A stretch of DNA of 64,000 bases from the NCBI RefSeq assembly GCF_019192735.1, contig NZ_JAHTKP010000003.1, forward strand, positions 186,001 to 250,000. The letters are read 5' to 3'. The translations under genes and the position numbers were made by a program. Numbering within the stretch: position 1 is the stretch's first letter; the number at the start of each line of letters is the position of its first letter. The stretch is from Kitasatospora aureofaciens (lineage in GTDB: Bacteria > Actinomycetota > Actinomycetes > Streptomycetales > Streptomycetaceae). A model generated the notes under the pieces. That model was given only the letters and a program-made list of their open reading frames with translations. It did no database searches and was not told the DNA's origin. Positions 49,088-58,316 of the stretch are shown piece after piece.

Positions 49088-50170
49088 ATGACCGACGTTC
49101 TGCGGCAGCATGCCGAGGACGCCTTCGCCGGTGAACTGGCCGCCCTGGCCGCGCAGGACGACCGTCCGCGCCCCGCCCGCTGGAAGCTGTCCCCATGGGC
49201 CGTGGCCACGTACCTGCTCGGCGGCGAGCTGCCCGACGGCACCCTGATCACGCCCAAGTACATCGGCCCGCGCCGGGTGGTGGAGGTCGCCGTCACGACC
49301 CTGGCGACGGACCGCGCGCTGCTCCTGCTCGGCGTGCCCGGCACCGCCAAGACCTGGGTGTCGGAGCACCTGGCCGCGGCCGTCAGCGGCGACTCCACCC
49401 TGCTCGTGCAGGGCACCGCCGGCACCCCCGAGGAGGCCGTCCGGTACGGCTGGAACTACGCCCAGCTGCTCACCCGCGGCCCCAGCCGGGACGCGCTGGT
49501 GCCCTCGCCGCTGATGCGGGCGATGGCGGACGGCAAGCTCGCCCGGATCGAGGAGCTGACCCGGATCCCGGCCGACGTGCAGGACGGCCTGATCACCATA
49601 CTGTCCGAGAAGACGCTGCCGGTACCGGAGTTGGGCACCGAGACGCAGGCCGTCCGGGGCTTCAACGTGATCGCCACCGCCAACGACCGCGACCGCGGCG
49701 TCAACGAGCTGTCCAGTGCGCTGCGCCGGCGGTTCAACACCGTGGTGCTGCCGCTGCCGGCCTCGCTGGAGGAGGAGGTCGACATCGTCACCCGCCGGGT
49801 GAACCAGCTCGGCCGGTCCCTGGAGCTGCCCGAACTGCCCGGCGGCGCCGAGGAGATCAGGCGGGTCGTGACGGTCTTCCGCGAGCTGCGGGCCGGGATC
49901 ACGGCGGACGGCCGGACGAAGGTGAAGACGCCGAGCGGCACGCTGTCCACCGCGGAGGCGATCTCGGTGGTGACCAACGGCCTCGCCCTGGCCGCCCACT
50001 TCGGCGACGGCGTGCTGCGCGCCGGGGACGTGACGGCGGGCGTCCTCGGCGCCGTCGTCCGCGACCCGGTGGCGGACCGGGCGGTGTGGCGCGAGTACGT
50101 CGAAGGGGTGGTGCGCGAGCGCGACGGCTGGAAGGACTTCTACCGGGCCGCCCGCGAGGAGGAGCGATGA
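49088..50170 (+). CDS. MoxR-family AAA+ ATPase
   Basis: 360 aa. Walker A GVPGTAKTW (Lys at about residue 88), Walker B-like LARIEELTRIP, sensor 1 FNVIATANDRDRG, and the arginine-finger region ELSSALRRRFN. MoxR ATPases act as chaperones that remodel partners together with vWA proteins (compare RavA-ViaA, NorQ-NorD). ATG 49088 follows AAGGAG. Its stop overlaps the next gene by ATGA. Confidence 0.92.
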   Translation: MTDVLRQHAEDAFAGELAALAAQDDRPRPARWKLSPWAVATYLLGGELPDGTLITPKYIGPRRVVEVAVTTLATDRALLLLGVPGTAKTWVSEHLAAAVSGDSTLLVQGTAGTPEEAVRYGWNYAQLLTRGPSRDALVPSPLMRAMADGKLARIEELTRIPADVQDGLITILSEKTLPVPELGTETQAVRGFNVIATANDRDRGVNELSSALRRRFNTVVLPLPASLEEEVDIVTRRVNQLGRSLELPELPGGAEEIRRVVTVFRELRAGITADGRTKVKTPSGTLSTAEAISVVTNGLALAAHFGDGVLRAGDVTAGVLGAVVRDPVADRAVWREYVEGVVRERDGWKDFYRAAREEER

Positions 50171-52542
50171 CCTCGGACGTCACTCTCCTCGGCATCCGCC
50201 ACCACGGCCCCGGCTCGGCCCGGGCCGTGGCCGCCGCGCTGGCGCAGCTGCGGCCGGACGCGGTGCTGATCGAGGGCCCGCCCGAGGCCGACGGCATCGT
50301 CGGGCTGGCCGCGGAGAAGGACCTCGTGCCGCCGGTCGCGCTGCTGGCCCACGCGGTGGACGACCCGTCGCGGGCCGCGTTCTGGCCGTACGCCGAGTTC
50401 TCCCCCGAGTGGGTGGCGATCCGGTACGCGGTGGAGCGGGAGCTGCCGGTCCGGTTCATCGACCTGCCTGCCGCATACGGCTTCGGCGACGCCCTGGACA
50501 CCGGCGACGGTAGGGCCGCCGGCGACGCCCCGGACACCGACGAGCCGGCCGCCGACCCGGTGGCGCTGCTCGCCGAGGCGGCCGGGCACGACGACCCGGA
50601 GCGCTGGTGGGAGGACGTGATCGAGCACCGCGCGCCCGGCGCGGACGCCCTCGTGCCGTTCGCGGCCGTCGCCGAGGCGATGGCGGCGCTGCGCGAGGAG
50701 GGCCTCGGCGAGTCCCGCCGGGACCTGCTCCGCGAGGCCCACATGCGGCAGCGGATCCGCGCCGCCCGGCGGGCCGGGTACGCGCGGATCGCCGTGGTCT
50801 GCGGGGCGTTCCACGTGCCCGCGCTGGCCGCCATGCCGACCGTCGCCCACGACCGGGCGCTGCTCGCGGAGCTGCCGAAGAAGGCCAGGACCGACATCAC
50901 CTGGGTGCCCTGGACGCACCGCCGGCTCTCCCAAGCCGCCGGCTACGGCGCGGGCGTGGCGTCGCCCGGCTGGTACCACCACCTGTTCACCGTCGAGGGC
51001 GACCCGGTCCCGCACTGGCTCGCCCGGGCCGCCGACCTGCTGCGGGCCGAGGATCACCCGGTCTCCTCGGCGCACGTGATCGAGGCGGTCCGGCTCGCCC
51101 ACACCCTGGCGGTGCTGCGCGGCCGCCCGCTGGCCGGGCTCACCGAGACGCTGGACGCCGTCCGCGCCGTGCTGTGCGACGGCTCCGACGTCGCGCTCGA
51201 ACTCGTCCGCGACCGCCTGGTCGTCGGCGACGCCCTCGGCGAAGTCCCCGACACCGCACCGGCGGTGCCCCTCCAGCGGGACATCACCCGGCTCCAGCGC
51301 ACCCTGCGCCTCAAGCCCGCCGCCACGCCCCGGGACCTCGACCTCGACCTGCGCAAGGACACCGACGCCGCCCGCTCCCGCCTGCTGCACCGGCTGCGCC
51401 TGCTCGGCGTCGACTGGGGCGTGCCCGCTCGCTCCGCCGTCGCCTCGACCGGGACCTTCCGGGAGACCTGGCGCCTGTGCTGGCAGCCCGAGTACGCGGT
51501 CCGGATCGCCGAGGCCGCCCAGTGGGGCACCACCGTCGAGGAGGCGGCCGTCGCAAAGGCCATTGCCAAGGCCACCAGTACCGCCCGTGCCACCGAACTC
51601 GCCGAGCTCACCGCCCTGGTGGAGACCTGCCTGCTGGCCGGCCTGCCCGCCGCGCTGCCCGCCGTGATGCGGGTGCTCGCCGACCTGGCCGCCCTGGCCA
51701 CCGACGTCGCCCACCTGGCCGGCGCCCTGCCCGCCCTCGTCCGCGCGCTGCGCTACGGCGACGTGCGCGGCACCGACCACGGCGCGCTCGGCGCGGCTGC
51801 CACCGGCCTGGCCGACCGCATCTGCGTCGGACTGCCGCCCGCCTGCGTCGGGCTGGACGCCGAGAGCTCGGCGGCGATGCGCGGCCGGCTCGACGAGGTG
51901 CACGGCGCGATCGGCCTGCTCGCCGCCGGCGGGGCCGAAGCGAACGCGGCCGAAGCCGACGCGGCCGAAGCCGACGCGGCCGAAGCCGACGCGGAAGACG
52001 CCGCCGGCCTCGCCGGCCGCTGGGCCGCCGCCCTGCGCTCGCTGGCCCGCCGCGAACCCGCCGGCGGACCGGCCACCGGAGCCCCCGGGCTGCTCCGCGG
52101 GCGCGCCGTCCGGCTGCTGCTGGACGACGGGCGGCTCGACTCCGACGAGGCCGGCCGACGCCTGCGCCTGGTCCTGTCCGCCGCCAACGCCCCGGCGGAC
52201 GCGGCCGGTTGGATTGAGGGCTTCCTCGCCGGCGGCGGCGCCCTGCTGCTGCACGACCCCCGGCTGCTCGCGCTGCTCGACGAGTGGCTGACCGGCGTGT
52301 CCGGCGAGGCCTTCACCGACGTCCTGCCGCTGCTGCGCCGCACCTTCGCCGGCCTGGAGGCGGGCGTCCGCACCACGATCGGCGCCCGGGTCGCGTCCGG
52401 CCCCCTCGACGCCGAACCCCTCGCCGAGCCCGCTGCCGGTGAACTCGACCGTGCCCGGGCCGACGCCGCCGTGCCGGTGATGGCCCTGCTGCTCGGCGTC
52501 CGGCCGTTCATCCCCCGGCAGGCCGCCGGCCGCGACACCTGA
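50167..52542 (+). CDS. DUF5682-type large protein of the MoxR/vWA cluster
   Basis: 791 aa. The N-terminal part has LLGIRHHGPGSARAVA, VLIEGPPEAD and AVVCGAFHVPAL, spaced as in the TIKI/ChaN/EreA-like fold where such His and Glu residues form a metal or catalytic centre; this link is inferred. The long C-terminal half is helical, with an Ala/Glu/Asp tandem-repeat patch at about residues 589-610. It is coupled to the MoxR gene by ATGA, so both are made together. Confidence 0.82.
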   Translation: MTSDVTLLGIRHHGPGSARAVAAALAQLRPDAVLIEGPPEADGIVGLAAEKDLVPPVALLAHAVDDPSRAAFWPYAEFSPEWVAIRYAVERELPVRFIDLPAAYGFGDALDTGDGRAAGDAPDTDEPAADPVALLAEAAGHDDPERWWEDVIEHRAPGADALVPFAAVAEAMAALREEGLGESRRDLLREAHMRQRIRAARRAGYARIAVVCGAFHVPALAAMPTVAHDRALLAELPKKARTDITWVPWTHRRLSQAAGYGAGVASPGWYHHLFTVEGDPVPHWLARAADLLRAEDHPVSSAHVIEAVRLAHTLAVLRGRPLAGLTETLDAVRAVLCDGSDVALELVRDRLVVGDALGEVPDTAPAVPLQRDITRLQRTLRLKPAATPRDLDLDLRKDTDAARSRLLHRLRLLGVDWGVPARSAVASTGTFRETWRLCWQPEYAVRIAEAAQWGTTVEEAAVAKAIAKATSTARATELAELTALVETCLLAGLPAALPAVMRVLADLAALATDVAHLAGALPALVRALRYGDVRGTDHGALGAAATGLADRICVGLPPACVGLDAESSAAMRGRLDEVHGAIGLLAAGGAEANAAEADAAEADAAEADAEDAAGLAGRWAAALRSLARREPAGGPATGAPGLLRGRAVRLLLDDGRLDSDEAGRRLRLVLSAANAPADAAGWIEGFLAGGGALLLHDPRLLALLDEWLTGVSGEAFTDVLPLLRRTFAGLEAGVRTTIGARVASGPLDAEPLAEPAAGELDRARADAAVPVMALLLGVRPFIPRQAAGRDT
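51931..51999 (+). repeat. 15-nt tandem repeats inside the DUF5682 gene
   Basis: Three perfect copies of gcggccgaagccgac (51946-51990) flanked by degenerate copies. They encode repeated AEADA in an Ala/Glu/Asp linker; copy number is likely variable between strains. Confidence 0.9.
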
Positions 52543-52618
52543 CGACACCCGTCGTGACGACACCCCGTCGTGACGACACCCGTCGTGACGACACCCCGTC
52601 GAGACAACACCCCGTTGA
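52541..52618 (+). repeat. Five 15/16-nt tandem repeats between the DUF5682 and vWA genes
   Basis: Units gacgacaccc(c)gtcgt alternate between 15 and 16 nt; the last two are degenerate. Each unit is a small dyad (ACGAC / GTCGT), so the array could form a row of hairpins. It begins in the DUF5682 stop and ends 19 nt before the vWA start. Confidence 0.92.
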
Positions 52619-52637
52619 GACCGTGAAGGAGGACCCC

Positions 52638-53792
52638 ATGGCGACGACGACCGACGAACGCCTCCGCCGGTGGCGACTGGTGCTCGGTGGCGAGGCCGAC
52701 GGCACCGGCTGCACCCTGCGCGGCCGGGACGCCGCGATGGACGGCGCGCTCGCCGCGCTCTACCGGGGCGCCCCCGAGGAGACCGGCCGCCCGGGCCGCG
52801 GCGCCCGGCGCTCCGCCGGGCTCGGCGGCTCGGCCCCGCAGGTGGCCCGCTGGCTCGGCGACATTCGCAGCTACTTCCCGTCCACCGTCGTGCAGTTGAT
52901 GCAGCAGGACGCGATCACCCGGCTCGGCCTGGACCGGCTGCTGCTGGAACCCGAGATGCTCGCCGCCGTCGAACCGGACGTCCACCTCGTCGGCACCCTG
53001 CTCTCCCTCAAGCACGCGCTGCCCGAGACCACCCGGGAGACCGCCCGCGCCGTCGTCGGCCGGGTCGTCGCCGACCTGGAGCGCCGGCTCGCCGACCGGA
53101 CCAGGGCCACCCTGGGCGGCGCCCTCGACCGCAGCGCCAAGGTGAACCGCCCGCGCCACCGCGACATCGACTGGGACCGCACCATCCGGGCCAACCTGAA
53201 GAACTACCTGCCCGAGCACGGCACCGTCGTCCCCGAACGGCTGGTCGGCCACGCCCGCGCCCAGCGGGCGGTCCGGAAGGACGTCATCCTCTGCATCGAC
53301 CAGTCCGGCTCGATGGCGCCGTCCGTCGTCCACTCGGCGGTCTTCGGGGCGGTGCTCGCCTCGATGCGGACGCTCGACACCCGGCTGGTCGTCTTCGACA
53401 CCTCGGTGGTCGACCTCACCGAACAGCTCAGCGACCCGGTCGACGTGCTCTTCGCCACCCGGCTCGGCGGCGGCACCGACATCAACCGCGCCCTCGCCTA
53501 CTGCCAGTCGAGGATCACCCGCCCGTCCGAGACGATCGTGGTCCTGATCAGCGACCTCTACGAAGGCGGCATCCGGGACGAGATGCTCCGGCGGGTCGCC
53601 GCGATGAAGGCGGCCGGCGTCCAGTTCGTCGCCCTGCTCGCCCTCTCCGACGAAGGCGCGCCGGCCTACGACCACGCCCACGCCGCCGCGCTGGCAGCCC
53701 TCGGCGCGCCCGCCTTCGCCTGCACCCCGGACGCCTTCCCGGAGATCATGGCGGCGGCGATCGAGAAGCGGCCGATCCCAGTACCCAACTAG
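52638..53792 (+). CDS. vWA-domain protein (CoxE-like) of the MoxR cluster
   Basis: 384 aa. Helical N-terminal half, then a von Willebrand A domain with a full MIDAS: DQSGS (residues 221-225), the Thr in GGGTDINRAL, and the Asp in VLISDLYEGG. It is predicted to bind a metal ion and to be the client or adaptor for the MoxR ATPase. ATG 52638 follows AAGGAGGA. It is the last gene of the plus-strand arm. Confidence 0.92.
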   Translation: MATTTDERLRRWRLVLGGEADGTGCTLRGRDAAMDGALAALYRGAPEETGRPGRGARRSAGLGGSAPQVARWLGDIRSYFPSTVVQLMQQDAITRLGLDRLLLEPEMLAAVEPDVHLVGTLLSLKHALPETTRETARAVVGRVVADLERRLADRTRATLGGALDRSAKVNRPRHRDIDWDRTIRANLKNYLPEHGTVVPERLVGHARAQRAVRKDVILCIDQSGSMAPSVVHSAVFGAVLASMRTLDTRLVVFDTSVVDLTEQLSDPVDVLFATRLGGGTDINRALAYCQSRITRPSETIVVLISDLYEGGIRDEMLRRVAAMKAAGVQFVALLALSDEGAPAYDHAHAAALAALGAPAFACTPDAFPEIMAAAIEKRPIPVPN

Positions 53793-54144
53793 AGGGGCCC
53801 GACCAGGGGGCCTGACCGGGTGGTCCGACCAGGGAGTGGGGACGGATTCACCCGGACGTGCGAATCCACCCGACCGGTGGACCGGGCGTTTGTCACGCCC
53901 ATTTAGGCTGTCTGTGACGGTTCTCACCAAAGACGGGCCGGTCCCGGGCGAAAGAGTCCCGTCCTGCGGGGATAACCTGCCAGACGGACGTGACGCGCGT
54001 GTTGATTGACGTGTGCGCCCGTGGCTGTGTGGGCCGCAAGGCCGTACCTCTGCGTACCCGCACCGCCCCGACGACCCGCAGCGAAGATCCTGCCGTGGCA
54101 CGCTCGTAGAGACACAATCCGCGACCACGAACAAGGACAAACAC
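53793..54144. other. 352-bp gap upstream of sucC
   Basis: No convincing ORF. It starts with imperfect repeats of CCGACCAGGG, and has a GACGGG / CCCGTC dyad (53932-53963). It should hold the sucCD promoter, but I could not pick out a clear -35/-10 pair. Confidence 0.4.
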
Positions 54145-55317
54145 GTGGACCTGTTCGAGTACCAGGCGAGGGACCTCTTCGCCAAGCACGGTGTTCCCGT
54201 GCTTGACGGTGATGTCATCGAGACCGCCGCAGACGCTGCCGCCATCGCGGAGCGCTTCGGCGGCCGCGCCGTCGTCAAGGCTCAGGTGAAGGTGGGTGGC
54301 CGAGGCAAGGCCGGCGGCGTGAAGCTCGCCTCCGACCCGGCCGACGCCGTCGTCAAGGCCGAGGCGATCCTCGGCATGGACATCAAGGGCCACACCGTTC
54401 ACAAGGTGATGCTCGCCCAGACCGCCGACATCAAGGACGAGTACTACGTCTCGTTCCTGCTGGACCGCACCAACCGCACCTTCCTGGCCATGGCCAGCGT
54501 CGAGGGCGGTGTGGAGATCGAGGTCGTCGCCGAGGAGAACCCCGAGGCGCTCGCCAAGATCCCGGTCGACGCCAACGAGGGCTGCACCCCGGAGAAGGCC
54601 GCCGAGATCGTCGCCGCGGCGAAGTTCCCGGCCGAGGTCGCCGACCAGGTCGCCGACGTCCTGCAGAAGCTGTGGAAGGTCTTCATCGCGGAGGACGCCC
54701 TCCTCGTCGAGGTCAACCCGCTGATCAAGTCCGGCGACGGCAAGATCATCGCGCTCGACGGCAAGGTCTCGCTGGACGAGAACGCCGAGTTCCGCCAGCC
54801 CGAGCACGAGGCCCTGGAGGACAAGGCCGCGGCCAACCCGCTGGAGGCCGCCGCCAAGGCCAAGGGCCTGAACTACGTCAAGCTCGACGGCCAGGTCGGC
54901 ATCATCGGCAACGGCGCGGGCCTCGTCATGAGCACCCTCGACGTGGTCGCCTACGCCGGTGAGAGCCACGGCGGCGTCAAGCCCGCCAACTTCCTCGACA
55001 TCGGCGGCGGCGCCTCCGCCGAGGTCATGGCCAACGGCCTGGAGATCATCCTGGGCGACGCGGACGTCAAGTCCGTCTTCGTCAACGTCTTCGGCGGCAT
55101 CACCGCCTGCGACGCGGTCGCCAACGGCATCGTGCAGGCCCTCGCGCTCCTGGAGAGCAAGGGCGAGAACGTCACCAAGCCGCTCGTCGTCCGCCTGGAC
55201 GGCAACAACGCCGAGCTGGGTCGCAAGATCCTGACCGACGCCAACCACCCGCTGGTCCAGCAGGTGGACACCATGGACGGCGCCGCGGACCGCGCCGCCG
55301 AGCTGGCCAACAAGTAA
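54145..55317 (+). CDS. sucC: Succinyl-CoA synthetase (ADP-forming) beta subunit
   Basis: TCA-cycle enzyme: succinyl-CoA plus ADP to succinate plus ATP. 390 aa with N-terminal ATP-grasp domain ([40 protein letters not shown]) and C-terminal CoA-ligase domain ([20 protein letters not shown]). GTG 54145 is preceded by AAGGA; upstream in-frame sequence is not conserved. It lies 19 nt before sucD. Confidence 0.96.
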   Translation: MDLFEYQARDLFAKHGVPVLDGDVIETAADAAAIAERFGGRAVVKAQVKVGGRGKAGGVKLASDPADAVVKAEAILGMDIKGHTVHKVMLAQTADIKDEYYVSFLLDRTNRTFLAMASVEGGVEIEVVAEENPEALAKIPVDANEGCTPEKAAEIVAAAKFPAEVADQVADVLQKLWKVFIAEDALLVEVNPLIKSGDGKIIALDGKVSLDENAEFRQPEHEALEDKAAANPLEAAAKAKGLNYVKLDGQVGIIGNGAGLVMSTLDVVAYAGESHGGVKPANFLDIGGGASAEVMANGLEIILGDADVKSVFVNVFGGITACDAVANGIVQALALLESKGENVTKPLVVRLDGNNAELGRKILTDANHPLVQQVDTMDGAADRAAELANK

Positions 55318-55336
55318 GGAAGGGGACTTTCACACC

Positions 55337-56221
55337 ATGGCTATCTTCCTTACCAAGGACAGCAAGGTCATCGTTCAGGGCATGACCGGCTCCGAGGGCA
55401 TGAAGCACACCCGCCGCATGCTCGCCTCCGGCACCCAGATCGTCGGCGGTGTCAACCCGCGCAAGGCCGGCACCACGGTCGACGTCGACGGCACCGAGGT
55501 GCCCGTCTTCGGCTCCGTCGCCGAGGCCATCGAGAAGACCGGTGCCGATGTCACCGTCATCTTCGTGCCGCCGAAGTTCACCAAGGACGCCGTCGTCGAG
55601 GCCATCGACGCCGAGATCGGCCTGGCCGTCGTCATCACCGAGGGCGTCCCGGTGCACGACACCGCCGCCTTCTGGGCCTACGCCGGCTCCAAGGCCAACA
55701 AGACCCGGATCATCGGCCCGAACTGCCCCGGCCTGATCAGCCCCGGGCAGTCGAACGCCGGCATCATCCCGGCCGACATCACCAGCTCCGGCAAGATCGG
55801 TCTGGTCTCGAAGTCCGGCACCCTGACCTACCAGCTCATGTACGAGCTGCGCGACATCGGCTTCTCCTCGGCCGTGGGCATCGGCGGTGACCCGGTCATC
55901 GGCACCACCCACATCGACGCCCTCAAGGCGTTCCAGGAGGACCCGGAGACCGAGCTCATCGTCATGATCGGTGAGATCGGCGGCGACGCCGAGGAGCGTG
56001 CCGCGGCCTACATCGCCGAGCACGTCACCAAGCCGGTCGTCGGCTACGTCGCGGGCTTCACCGCCCCCGAGGGCAAGACCATGGGCCACGCCGGCGCCAT
56101 CGTCTCCGGCTCCTCGGGCACCGCCCAGGCCAAGAAGGAGGCCCTGGAGGCCGCCGGTGTCAAGGTCGGCAAGACGCCGTCCGAGACCGCCCGCCTGGCG
56201 CGCGAGATCATCGCCGGCTGA
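55337..56221 (+). CDS. sucD: Succinyl-CoA synthetase alpha subunit
   Basis: 294 aa. CoA-binding domain ([15 protein letters not shown]), [12 protein letters not shown], and the phospho-histidine loop GHAGAIVSG. It forms the enzyme with SucC. ATG 55337 follows GGAAGGGG. A textbook terminator follows. Confidence 0.97.
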   Translation: MAIFLTKDSKVIVQGMTGSEGMKHTRRMLASGTQIVGGVNPRKAGTTVDVDGTEVPVFGSVAEAIEKTGADVTVIFVPPKFTKDAVVEAIDAEIGLAVVITEGVPVHDTAAFWAYAGSKANKTRIIGPNCPGLISPGQSNAGIIPADITSSGKIGLVSKSGTLTYQLMYELRDIGFSSAVGIGGDPVIGTTHIDALKAFQEDPETELIVMIGEIGGDAEERAAAYIAEHVTKPVVGYVAGFTAPEGKTMGHAGAIVSGSSGTAQAKKEALEAAGVKVGKTPSETARLAREIIAG

Positions 56222-56237
56222 CCCCAGCCCGGCTCAC

Positions 56238-56281
56238 GCGAGTGCCCCTGCCCGGTTCGCCGGGCAGGGGCACTCGCTTTT
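56238..56281. terminator. Perfect 18-bp terminator with UUCG loop and T-run after sucD
   Basis: GCGAGTGCCCCTGCCCGG-TTCG-CCGGGCAGGGGCACTCGC followed by TTTT. It is the only classical stem plus T-run terminator of the window, and probably also serves the convergent gene. Confidence 0.95.
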
Positions 56282-56294
56282 GGCGCGCCGGGTT

Positions 56295-58184
56295 TCAGCG
56301 TGCCGGGGTGCAGGGTGGCAGCGCCCAACGGGCACACGTCGGCGGTCCCTGCGGCGGCGGGGCCTCCGTCCCCCGGCCCGCCGCCGGCGGCAGCTCCCAC
56401 AGCCCGACCGCCCGAGGCGGCGGATCCACCACGACCGCCTCCACCCCCGGCGTCAGGCTGCACCACAGACTGCTGATCCCGCCCGGCGGCCCGCCCGGCA
56501 CCACCGGCACCCCCGCTTCGGGCGCGGCCGCACACACCGGCGGTTCCGGCGGCTCCGACGGCTGGAACAACGCCGCCGGCCGCCCACCTGCCAGCGTCAG
56601 CGCCACCGCCCCGCCCACCGCCGCCGTCAACAGCGCCGCCGCCCCCGTCCGCGCCGCACTCACCAACCCGTGCCGGGCCCGCAACACCGGCACCGCCGGC
56701 CGATGCGGCTCCGGACACCCCCGCACCGCCGCCCGGTGCAGCAAGCCGCTCAACCGGTCCGCGAACCCCGGCGCCGCCGGATCCGATCCCACCAGGTCCG
56801 GCACCCACCGCGCCAACGCCGTCCGCGCCGCCCACACCCGCCGCTCCGCGGCCGCCAGCGTCGACTCCACCTCCACCGCCACGGCGGCGGCCGGCAGCCC
56901 CAGCCCGTCATGCAGCACCAGCGCCCGCCGCTGTGGCCGGGACAGCCGCTTCAGCGCCTTCAGCAGCGCCCGGTCCCGGTCCGTCAGCCGGTCGTGATCC
57001 GGCAGCACCGCCTGCGACTCGTCCGCCGGCTGCACCTTGATCCGCCGATGCGGCAACCGCCACGCATGCGCCCGCTGCGGCCCACCCCGATGCCACGGCG
57101 ACAACGCCAACTCACACGCCCGCCCCCGCACCCACCCCTCCGGATCCCCCGTCCCGACCACCTTCTTCCACCCCCGCCGCGCCTCCCCGAACGCCCGCCG
57201 CACGCAGTGCAGCGCCCGATGCCTGCACGCCGTCAGCAGGAACACCTGCTGCACCAACCGCGCATGCGCCCCTTCGTACACCTCTTCGAACGTCCCCGGG
57301 GCCGGTTCGCCGTCACGCTTGCTGCGCCGGCCGGCCGCCTCGGCGTGCCTGTCGGCGGTCTTCCCGCGCCCGCTCACCGGCCCGTCGTGCCTGCCGTCCG
57401 ACGCCCGGCGTTGCCCGGGCGCCGTGCCGGCAGGCCGGCGGGTCGGCTCACGGAACCGGACGGCCGCCTCGCCGGGCCCGCCGCTCGACGCGCTGCGCTC
57501 GTCGAGCGGCGGCTCCGCAGGGCGCTGGTCGCCTCGCCGGGCGGCGGGGGCTGTGGCGGGCTTCGCAGCCGGGCCGGGTGAGGCGGCCGGGTGTTCGCTG
57601 CCGGCGCGGGCCGTGTCGGCGAGTCGGTCGTGTCGAGCGGCAGCCTCGTCGCGCCCGCCCGATACGTCGCTGCGCCGGCCGGTTGTCGTGCTGTGCTCGC
57701 GGTGTTGGTCAAGCGGCGGTTCCGCTGTGGGCTGGTCGCCCTGTCGGGCGGTGGTACGGGGGTTGGCCGCGCCGGGTGGGGTTGGCAGGTGGTTGTCGCT
57801 GGGGGTGGTCTTGCCGCCTTCCCCAGGGTGGGGGTTCGCCTGGGGGGCGGCGGGGTCGTCGGCTGCGGGGGTGTGCTTCTTGGTGCCGACCACCGGGGGC
57901 CGCTCTTGGGCCCGCGGTGGTTGCGCTGCCTCGGCTTCCGGGGCTGCCGTCCCCCGGAGGTGGGCGGCGAGGGCCACGGCGTCGGCCTCCGTTGCTGCGC
58001 CGAGTTTGCGCATGGCGCGGTGGAGGTGGTTGCGGGCTGTGGCGGGGGTGATGTCGAGGGCGGCGGCGGTCCGGTGGACGTCGTGGCCGGCGGCGAGGTG
58101 GGCGAGCGCCTGGACCTCACGGGGGGTCAGTGTCCGGAGGAGGCCGGTCGCGTCCTGGCCGGTGCGGGTGGGCGGCGTGGTCAT
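56295..58184 (-). CDS. LuxR-type HTH fused to an ECF sigma-like domain and membrane segment
   Basis: 629 aa. The N-terminal LuxR/GerE DNA-binding domain (LTPREVQALAHLAAGHDVHR, then ATARNHLHRAMRKLGA) is followed by a long low-complexity linker (about residues 95-310). A sigma region 2-like part (FEEVYEGAHARLVQQVFLLT) and region 4-like part (LSRPQRRALVLHDGLGLPAA) come next, then a membrane helix (TGAAALLTAAVGGAVALTLA) and a short Cys-containing outer tail. It may be a membrane-held regulator. ATG 58184 was chosen at the natural N-terminus. Confidence 0.75.
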   Translation of the reverse strand: MTTPPTRTGQDATGLLRTLTPREVQALAHLAAGHDVHRTAAALDITPATARNHLHRAMRKLGAATEADAVALAAHLRGTAAPEAEAAQPPRAQERPPVVGTKKHTPAADDPAAPQANPHPGEGGKTTPSDNHLPTPPGAANPRTTARQGDQPTAEPPLDQHREHSTTTGRRSDVSGGRDEAAARHDRLADTARAGSEHPAASPGPAAKPATAPAARRGDQRPAEPPLDERSASSGGPGEAAVRFREPTRRPAGTAPGQRRASDGRHDGPVSGRGKTADRHAEAAGRRSKRDGEPAPGTFEEVYEGAHARLVQQVFLLTACRHRALHCVRRAFGEARRGWKKVVGTGDPEGWVRGRACELALSPWHRGGPQRAHAWRLPHRRIKVQPADESQAVLPDHDRLTDRDRALLKALKRLSRPQRRALVLHDGLGLPAAAVAVEVESTLAAAERRVWAARTALARWVPDLVGSDPAAPGFADRLSGLLHRAAVRGCPEPHRPAVPVLRARHGLVSAARTGAAALLTAAVGGAVALTLAGGRPAALFQPSEPPEPPVCAAAPEAGVPVVPGGPPGGISSLWCSLTPGVEAVVVDPPPRAVGLWELPPAAGRGTEAPPPQGPPTCARWALPPCTPAR

Positions 58185-58316
58185 CAGACGCTCCGTGCCG
58201 GGGCGTCGGCGGCTTGGGGGCAGGGTCTGAAGATGCGCATAAGCCAATAATCTGGGACACGACGGCAGTTTGCCGCTTCACGGAGCATGGCGAGTCGCCT
58301 TGGCACCATGAGGCAC

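Noticed and set aside
53898..53920. TGTCTGTG upstream of sucC as another damage promoter
   Set aside because: The fourth-block base is T instead of R and there is no TANNNT 8 nt downstream.
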